Origin: Vicinamibacteria bacterium
Lineage (GTDB): Bacteria; Acidobacteriota; Vicinamibacteria; Fen-336; JAGNNV01
Assembly: GCA_016650185.1 (NCBI GenBank)
Contig: JAENWE010000345.1
Span: forward strand, 1 to 5,613
Reading direction: 5' to 3'
DNA length: 5,613 bases
Shown piece after piece: positions 1 through 5,613 of the stretch. The number at the start of each line of letters is the position of its first letter. Position 1 is the first letter of the stretch. Made by a program: the position numbers and the translations under genes. The notes under the pieces are model-generated. The model made no database searches, was not told the DNA's origin, and was given only the letters and a program-made list of their open reading frames with translations.

Positions 1-117
1 CAAGCGTGAGGCTCCCGAGGCCGACGCTGCCCCTGCGGCCAGCAGACAGAGGCTGCGCAGCAGGAGGCCGGCGATGCTCCGGTTGGTGGGCCAGTAAGGT
101 CGAAGGGGGTCAATCAT
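1..117 (-). CDS. Start of an unidentified, possibly exported protein (partial, runs off the left edge)
   Basis: An ATG at 117-115 opens a frame that stays open for 39 codons to the window edge. It lies 8 bases after the coxC stop, so it is probably the next gene of the oxidase operon. The visible N-terminus starts MIDPLRPYWPTNR. A mostly hydrophobic stretch follows (about residues 15-31, interrupted by Arg21), then small residues with an ASA-SG pattern around residues 31-35. This could be a signal peptide or a membrane anchor. No Shine-Dalgarno is obvious beyond a weak GAG. Genes after subunit III in such operons often encode SCO-type copper chaperones, subunit IV or c-type cytochromes, but nothing in these 39 residues identifies one of them. 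That a gene starts here is likely; its function is unknown. Confidence 0.55.
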   Translation of the reverse strand, partial: MIDPLRPYWPTNRSIAGLLLRSLCLLAAGAASASGASRL

Positions 118-125
118 GAGGTCGC

Positions 126-743
126 TCAGATGAAATACAGGGTGGAAAGAATGAAGATCCAGACGAGATCGACGAAATGCCAGTAGAGGGCGACGCTCTC
201 AAGGCGTTTCTCGTCCGCCTGGGTCTCCGTAACTAGCAGCCAGGCCATGAGCAGAAGCCCCAGAGCCACATGCAGTCCATGGAGCCCGGTGGAGAGGAAG
301 AAGATCTGCATGAACGTCGCGGCGCCCCAAGGATTGGAAACGAAGGGAGCGCCCGGATTCGTGGACAACGCGGTCGCGACCTGGATCAAATCCCACCACT
401 CGTAGATCTGAATGGCCAGAAACAGGGAACCGGCCAGGAAGGTCCAGACCAGCCAGCTTCGAGCGAATGGCCTGTTCCCGCGACGAAGGGCGTCAAGCGA
501 TTCATTGAAGGTGGCGGAGGATCCGATCAGAAGGAGGGTGGCAAGGATCACGGGGCCGAGAGCGAGAGCGTCGCCCGGTCTCGGCCAGGGCACGGTCCCG
601 CCAAATCGGAGGAAGAGCCCGGCGGCCAGGATGGACCCGAACAACAACCCTTCGTTCACCAGGAAGGCCCAGACCGCGAGGCGGTGGGCCGGCCACTGGA
701 TGAAAGAGGCTGGAAACGAACGCGGAGGAACCGTGACCGTCAC
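126..743 (-). CDS. coxC: Cytochrome c oxidase subunit III (canonical copy)
   Basis: This is a 205-residue integral membrane protein of the heme-copper oxidase subunit III family, in the short five-helix form. Subunit III binds the catalytic subunit in the cytoplasmic membrane and is thought to support proton uptake and turnover stability. Hydrophobic segments lie near residues 21-46, 61-78, 97-117, 140-171 and 185-205. Family hallmarks are visible: the membrane Glu31 in VNEGLLFGS, IYEWWDLI at 113-120, TGLHGLHVALG at 152-162, and YWHFVDLVW at 187-195. The start is GTG at 743-741, overlapping the upstream TGA as GTGA. No good Shine-Dalgarno precedes it, so initiation probably depends on coupling to the upstream gene. 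It is the second of two tandem subunit III-type genes and the one with the complete motif set. Confidence 0.95.
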   Translation of the reverse strand: MTVTVPPRSFPASFIQWPAHRLAVWAFLVNEGLLFGSILAAGLFLRFGGTVPWPRPGDALALGPVILATLLLIGSSATFNESLDALRRGNRPFARSWLVWTFLAGSLFLAIQIYEWWDLIQVATALSTNPGAPFVSNPWGAATFMQIFFLSTGLHGLHVALGLLLMAWLLVTETQADEKRLESVALYWHFVDLVWIFILSTLYFI

Positions 744-1278
744 CGCAGCACAAACAGGAGAAAGATGATCGCAAAGAGCAGCGCGGTCAGAAAGTGAGTC
801 ACAAGGCGCGCGAGGAGAAGGCTGTTTTCAGAAGGGGGGCCCGAGGCCTCACGAAGCATCCAAACCGCGAAACTCGTCGCCCCAAGGGAATGAACGAGAT
901 GAACGCCGAGTAGAAGGGCCACGAAGGCCTGGTAGGGCGCACCCAGTCCGCCCTGACCCAGGGCGATGGAGGCGATCACCGCGAGCGCGCTCACGACATA
1001 GGAGGCGCTGGCCCAAGCAAGCGCCTTGAATCCCTGGCGACGCCTTCTGCCGGAGGATCGAGCCGCCGCTTCGATGCCCAACGAGGCCAGGAGGCCAAGA
1101 GCGAGGAGCGGGAAGGGCCACAGCGCCGACGAAGGCCGCCAGTCCGCGAACGAGCGGCGAACCAGGTAGGCGCTCACCAGAGAAGCGAACAGCATCGTGG
1201 TCGCGGAGAGGGCCGCGACCACGCCGATGCGGGCCGCGTGCTCGATCGCGGAGGGCCGCTGAGCCAGGGTCGTTGGGT

Positions 1279-1282
<4 letters not shown>
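740..1282 (-). CDS. Divergent subunit III-like oxidase membrane protein
   Basis: This is a 180-residue protein with five predicted membrane segments (about 19-41, 53-73, 88-109, 118-143, 158-179), matching the small subunit III topology. Faint family motifs remain: FASLVSAYLVRRSFADWRP at 32-50, Glu71 in LGIEAAA, LGVHLVHSLG at 125-134 (His128 and His131), and a terminal helix with His163 and Phe164. Hallmarks of the neighbouring coxC are missing: the helix Glu is Thr (SATTM, 27-30), the YEW motif is absent, and YWHFVD has become VTHFLT. I infer a structural paralogue that pairs with coxC in the same complex. It starts with ATG at 1282, in an ATGA overlap with the coxA stop, after a GGAAGGGG ribosome site. 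The same frame stays open far upstream inside coxA, so an automatic caller could extend it wrongly. A generic small membrane protein is the alternative reading. Confidence 0.85.
1196..1223. repeat. Perfect 11-bp inverted repeat with 6-base loop, inside a coding region
   Basis: The left arm CGTGGTCGCGG (1196-1206) and right arm CCGCGACCACG (1213-1223) are exact reverse complements, separated by AGAGGG (1207-1212). The repeat lies in codons 20-29 of the subunit III-like gene, about 60-87 bases after its start, in sequence encoding the first membrane helix. In the mRNA it would form a strong GC-rich hairpin. No U-tract follows on the transcribed strand, so it is not a standard intrinsic terminator. 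The structure is certain as sequence; any function is inference. Confidence 0.8.
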
Positions 1283-2915
<1,633 letters not shown>

Positions 2916-2919
<4 letters not shown>

Positions 2920-3731
2920 TGGGTCGCCTCTTTCACCTTGCCCGCCCACTCGGCCTCGGGGACGACTTCGATCAATCCCCGCATCCGATAGTGGCCGAGG
3001 CCGCAGTGCTCCGCACAGGCGAGCTCAAAGGATCCCGGCGTGGTAGGCGTGAAGGTGAACTCGCCCTGAAGACCGGGCATGGCGTCGCGCTTCACTCGAA
3101 AAGACGCTACGAAGAAGCTGTGGATGACGTCCAAGGATCTGAGGCGGACCTTGATCTCCCGACCCGCGGGAAGGATGAGCAGGCCCTGGGGAAGAAGGAT
3201 GTCGTCTTCGGAAGCGGGGTCCTTCTTGTCCAGGCCGATGAAATTCAGTTCGGCCTGATCGACGAGTCTGGGATCCGTCCGACCGAAGATCCCATCTTCG
3301 CCGGGCAGCCGGAAATTCCAGGCGAACTGTTGAGCCACGACTTCAACGACCACCGGCTTCGGGGCGTCCGCGCCTTCATCTCCGCCGGCCAAGGCCCGCG
3401 CATCGATCTCGGAATTCACGAGCAGGGCCACGAGAATCGCGGCGGTCAGCGCGGTCCAGAGCATCTCCACGCGAATGTTCTCGCGGGGAATCCTCGCCTC
3501 GCGAGGCCGTCGAAGCAGGACGAGGACCAGAGCCAGGTGGGCCCCCAGGAAGACCACGCCGGAAACGATCAGGTTGAGCTCGATCGCCGAGTCGATCCGT
3601 CCCCGGTCGGCGGCCAGCGGAGGCATCGACGAGGTGGCGAGCGCGTAGGCCGCCCACGCCGCAAAGGCCGCGGTGAGGAGGGCGAAGACCCGCGCCAGTT
3701 GGCCGCCATTTCGGGGAGCGTCCTCGGTCAT
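2916..3731 (-). CDS. coxB: Cytochrome c oxidase subunit II with CuA centre
   Basis: This 271-residue protein accepts electrons from cytochrome c at the dinuclear CuA site and passes them to heme a. Three hydrophobic segments are visible (about 13-34, 53-73, 89-107). The first is a signal sequence or an extra anchor, and the other two are the usual hairpin. A periplasmic cupredoxin domain follows, with the aromatic QQFAWNF at 134-140 and the CuA ligands His204, Cys239, Glu241, Cys243, His247 and Met250 (CAEHCGLGHYRM). All six ligands are present. There is no CxxCH, so this is not a caa3-type fusion. The start ATG at 3731 has GGAG three bases upstream, which is rather close. It is the first gene of the oxidase block, after a 63-base gap, and its stop overlaps the coxA start. 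SCO-type or NosL-like proteins could help load its copper; that link is inferred. Confidence 0.97.
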
Positions 3732-3794
3732 GAACTCCGAGAGTCTATGGCCCCCGAGCGACTCTGATGTCGTGGGCTCCAGCGGTCAGGTCAC
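3732..3794 (-). promoter_or_regulatory. 63-base gap before coxB: candidate promoter or leader
   Basis: This is the only real intergenic space in the window, between the nosY stop and the coxB start. Read on the minus strand it has a weak sigma70-like pair: ACGACA, then 18 bases, then CATAGA, matching consensus at 4/6 and 3/6. It also has a 6-bp inverted repeat, AGAGTC (3740-3745) with GACTCT (3760-3765), around a 14-base loop, just upstream of the ribosome site. No U-tract follows, so it does not look like a terminator. The gap may carry a separate oxidase promoter or may simply be a spacer in a longer transcript. Confidence 0.2.
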
Positions 3795-4622
3795 CTAGAT
3801 GTCGGCGCGCTCGAGCCTTCGCCGCGCCCACAGCGCGGGTACGGCGATCCAGGTCACCAGGGAAAGAGTGATGCACGCAGCCGCCCCGGCCGGTCCATGG
3901 GTGAACCGGAGCAGGGCAAGGGAGGCCGCGCCGAAAGCGCCCGTTCCTTCCACCAGGAGAAGGGATCCCGTGCGCAGGGCGCCGATGGGATTCACCAGAC
4001 TGGCCAGAATCAAAACGCGCGAAGCGGCGCCCGAGGAAAGGACGCTGGCGAGACCGAGGGCCCCAAGATCGATGAACACCTCGCAGACCAGCCAGGTGAC
4101 GAGGGCGAGGGCCAGGGCGCGAGTCCTCCTCCGGCCGAAGGCATCGGCGGAGAGAAGAGCGGCAAGGGCGAGGAATATGGCGGTGGCCACCAGCGACGCG
4201 CAGAGCACGATGACGAAATCACCGATGCCCTTGGGGCCGGACTGCCGGTAGACCAGCAAACCCGCCAGGCCGAATCCGAAGAACTGCGCCAGGGCGAGCG
4301 CGGAGAACAACCCCAGCAGACGTCCGGACAGAATCGTCCATCGGGACACGGGAAGGGCAAAGACCACTTCGGCGGCGCCCCGTTCGAGCGACAGGGAGAG
4401 CACGCCGAGCATGAGACTGACCAGCGGCACGATGAGCACCACCAGGTAGACAAGAGACGCCGAGGTCCTCGCGAAGTCCTGGACGCCGTGGCCGCCGGAA
4501 AGGACATAGCCCGCGGAAGCCACTCCGCAGGCGAGCACCGAGAAGACCGCGGCGAAGATCTGGGTCCATCGCGAGCGCAGCGCGATCTTCAGCTCCTCAC
4601 TCGCGAAAAGTCTCAGGTTCAC
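3795..4622 (-). CDS. nosY: NosY-type ABC-2 permease of the copper-site assembly system
   Basis: This 275-residue membrane permease is very close to the usual NosY length of about 276. NosY dimers form the channel of the NosDFY ABC complex, which with NosF ATPase and periplasmic NosD supports maturation of the N2O reductase CuZ centre. Six hydrophobic segments are visible (about 22-42, 58-78, 104-126, 137-159, 168-190, 247-265). Family-like motifs include GHGVQDFARTSASL at 44-57, LSLERGAAEVVFALPVSR at 77-94, and VNPIGALR at 210-217. The frame is open upstream to 4805, but GTG at 4622-4620 is the likely start. It overlaps the nosL stop as GTGA and has a strong GGAGG six bases before it. It follows nosF and nosL, so it is almost surely the partner of that ATPase. 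A generic ABC-2 permease is the fallback reading. Confidence 0.88.
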   Translation of the reverse strand: MNLRLFASEELKIALRSRWTQIFAAVFSVLACGVASAGYVLSGGHGVQDFARTSASLVYLVVLIVPLVSLMLGVLSLSLERGAAEVVFALPVSRWTILSGRLLGLFSALALAQFFGFGLAGLLVYRQSGPKGIGDFVIVLCASLVATAIFLALAALLSADAFGRRRTRALALALVTWLVCEVFIDLGALGLASVLSSGAASRVLILASLVNPIGALRTGSLLLVEGTGAFGAASLALLRFTHGPAGAAACITLSLVTWIAVPALWARRRLERADI

Positions 4623-5071
4623 GACTCCCCTCCCGCGGGCGGACCTTTGGGACCGAAAATCTCCTGAAGCGTGACCGATTGTCCGGCGCGCACTTCCGGA
4701 TCGGAGTCCCGGGAAGTCGCGCTCTGGTGAGCCACCAGTTTGTGGTTCATGGGGGTGGTAAGAGTGGGGACACGGGTGAAGATCGCGCGGTCCGCGCGAA
4801 CCCATGCCTTGGTTCTATGGTCGGCCACCCAGGCCACCGCGGCCTCGCTTTTCACGTGTCCCCCCTGAACGAACTCTCCCAGGCAGCCTGGATCATCGAA
4901 GAAGAGAGTCAGCTCCCCTGGAGACGTGATCTGGGCGGCGAAGCGGAGGTCCGACACCGGCATCCGGCATGAAGAGCACAGATCCTGGCCCTGGACCACG
5001 GGCTCGGGCGCAGCCTCGCCGGCACACGCAACGAACGCGCAGGCCAGGCCGAGGAGGAGCAGCGTTTTCAT
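4619..5071 (-). CDS. nosL: NosL copper(I) chaperone lipoprotein
   Basis: This 150-residue NosL-family protein has a short hydrophobic N-terminus ending in Cys16 (AFVAC), the likely lipidation site; Phe at -3 makes the lipobox atypical, and Cys11 is a second candidate. The mature part has the NosL signature CSSCRM (Cys32, Cys35, Met37), then LFFDDPGCL at 56-64, AWVADHRTKAW at 80-90, and TPM at 106-108. The CxxCxM and conserved Met are the expected Cu(I)-binding region. In the known system NosL delivers copper to NosD of the NosDFY complex for CuZ assembly. ATG at 5071 overlaps the nosF stop as ATGA, with GGAAG four bases upstream. The gene sits between nosF and nosY, whereas nosL commonly follows nosY. 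Without nosZ in view, a role in loading CuA of the adjacent coxB cannot be excluded. Confidence 0.92.
   Translation of the reverse strand: MKTLLLLGLACAFVACAGEAAPEPVVQGQDLCSSCRMPVSDLRFAAQITSPGELTLFFDDPGCLGEFVQGGHVKSEAAVAWVADHRTKAWVRADRAIFTRVPTLTTPMNHKLVAHQSATSRDSDPEVRAGQSVTLQEIFGPKGPPAGGES
4625..4634 (-). promoter_or_regulatory. Strong ribosome binding site deciding the nosY GTG start
   Basis: On the minus strand GGGAGGGGAG lies directly before the GTG at 4622. Its GGAGG core (4633-4629) ends six bases upstream of that codon, which is ideal spacing. It sits inside the last codons of nosL and supports the GTG start over longer in-frame options. Confidence 0.7.
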
Positions 5072-5613
5072 CGGACTTCCGCCCAGGGGCCCACCATCTC
5101 CCGATAGAGATCGTCGAGGCGGCCATCCTCGGCGGCAAGATCCTGAATCCGGTGACCGCTCGCGACCACGATCTCGACCACACGCGGACGAAGACTGGCG
5201 GCTCCCCTGACCACGAGCTCTCCTTCGGAGAAGCGCGTCTCCGGCGCCAGGGCCTGGATCCGGGCCACCGTCGCCTGGTCGAGCGAGGGCACGCGAAGCC
5301 TCATGCTTCCTCGCCCGGCCAATCGATCCTTCATCTCCCGGCTGCCGATATCCGCCACCAGAACCCCGTTCACCAGAATGGCGAACCGATCGGCGAGCCG
5401 CTCCGCATCGCCCATCTGATGCGAGGTGAACAGAACCGCCCGGCCATCCTCACGGGATCGTTTGATGACGCGATAGAAGGCCTCGAGGCCGTCGGGGTCG
5501 AGAGCGGCCGTGGGTTCGTCGAGGAGAAACACCGGCGCTTCGGGCAGCAGAGCCACGGCCAGCCCGAGCCTCTGAACCATCCCTCCCGAATACGTCGACA
5601 CCGCGCGCACCAC
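5068..5613 (-). CDS. nosF: NosF-type ABC transporter ATP-binding protein (partial, 5' end off the window)
   Basis: The last 181 residues or so of an ABC ATPase are visible. The frame is open to the right edge and the Walker A motif is missing, so the true start is beyond 5613. Visible motifs, counted from the window edge, are the ABC signature YSGGMVQRLGLA (8-19), Walker B VFLLDEPTAALDP (28-40) with catalytic Glu33, and the switch histidine at 65 (TSHQMGDAE). A 90-residue C-terminal part follows the nucleotide-binding core and ends MVGPWAEVR. By its place directly before nosL and nosY it is most likely NosF, the cytoplasmic ATPase of the NosDFY copper-site maturation complex. On sequence alone it could be any DrrA/CcmA-like ATPase; the context decides. 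Its TGA overlaps the nosL ATG by four bases. Confidence 0.85.
   Translation of the reverse strand: MVRAVSTYSGGMVQRLGLAVALLPEAPVFLLDEPTAALDPDGLEAFYRVIKRSREDGRAVLFTSHQMGDAERLADRFAILVNGVLVADIGSREMKDRLAGRGSMRLRVPSLDQATVARIQALAPETRFSEGELVVRGAASLRPRVVEIVVASGHRIQDLAAEDGRLDDLYREMVGPWAEVR

Noticed and set aside
270..797. Plus-strand open frame opposite coxC
   Set aside because: It is a hydrophilic shadow of a membrane protein gene, with no ribosome site or domain, and it contradicts the strongly conserved coxC.
1196..1223. The 11-bp hairpin as an intrinsic terminator
   Set aside because: No U-rich tract follows on the transcribed strand, and it lies within a long coding region whose downstream coxC gene is required for the complex.
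4182..4191. 10-base palindrome GGTGGCCACC inside nosY
   Set aside because: It is short, lies within coding sequence and has no repeated copies or other context to suggest an operator.
4569..4587. Short inverted repeat ATCGCG/CGCGAT with a 7-base loop in early nosY
   Set aside because: A 6-bp stem of this kind is expected by chance at this base composition.
3897..4667. Plus-strand open frame of 256 codons antisense to nosY
   Set aside because: It has a low-complexity Glu/Gly/Arg/Gln-rich translation and no motif, and it covers a well-supported membrane permease on the other strand.

Overview
The window is a GC-rich (roughly 65% by eye), gene-dense bacterial segment in which every supported gene is on the minus strand. 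It holds the distal part of a nitrous-oxide-reductase-type maturation cluster (nosF-nosL-nosY), followed by an A1-type aa3 cytochrome c oxidase operon (coxB, coxA, a subunit III-like paralogue, coxC) and the first codons of one more gene. The host is probably a free-living respiratory bacterium able to use O2 and possibly N2O. Base composition and oxidase style recall GC-rich groups such as Gemmatimonadota, Eisenbacteria-like lineages, Acidobacteriota or Myxococcota, but the sequence does not fix the phylum.

Layout in transcription order (right to left): nosF-like ATPase, 5' end off the window (5613-5068); nosL lipoprotein (5071-4619); nosY permease (4622-3795); a 63-base gap (3794-3732), the only intergenic space longer than 8 bases; coxB with the CuA centre (3731-2916); coxA catalytic subunit (2919-1279); a divergent subunit III-like membrane protein (1282-740); canonical five-helix subunit III, coxC (743-126); and, after 8 bases, the start of an unidentified protein with a hydrophobic N-terminal segment (117-1, continuing off the window). 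Five of the seven junctions are 4-base stop/start overlaps (ATGA or GTGA), which indicates tight translational coupling inside two blocks.

Functionally, NosF and NosY form the ABC transporter that, with NosD (not in the window), supports assembly of the copper-sulfur CuZ centre of N2O reductase, and NosL is the outer copper(I) chaperone. The oxidase block encodes the CuA subunit, the heme a / heme a3-CuB subunit and two subunit III-type proteins. CoxB has no CxxCH heme-c motif, so a separate electron donor is implied. The two blocks share the need for periplasmic copper delivery, and N2O reductase and subunit II both carry CuA. nosZ and nosD are not visible and would be expected beyond position 5613 if this is a true nos operon.

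The least ordinary features are the nosF-nosL-nosY gene order joined directly to an oxidase operon, the degenerate second subunit III, and a perfect 11-bp inverted repeat (1196-1223) inside that gene's early coding region. No RNA genes, mobile elements, CRISPR arrays or convincing terminators were seen, and no gene-free stretch exceeds 63 bases.
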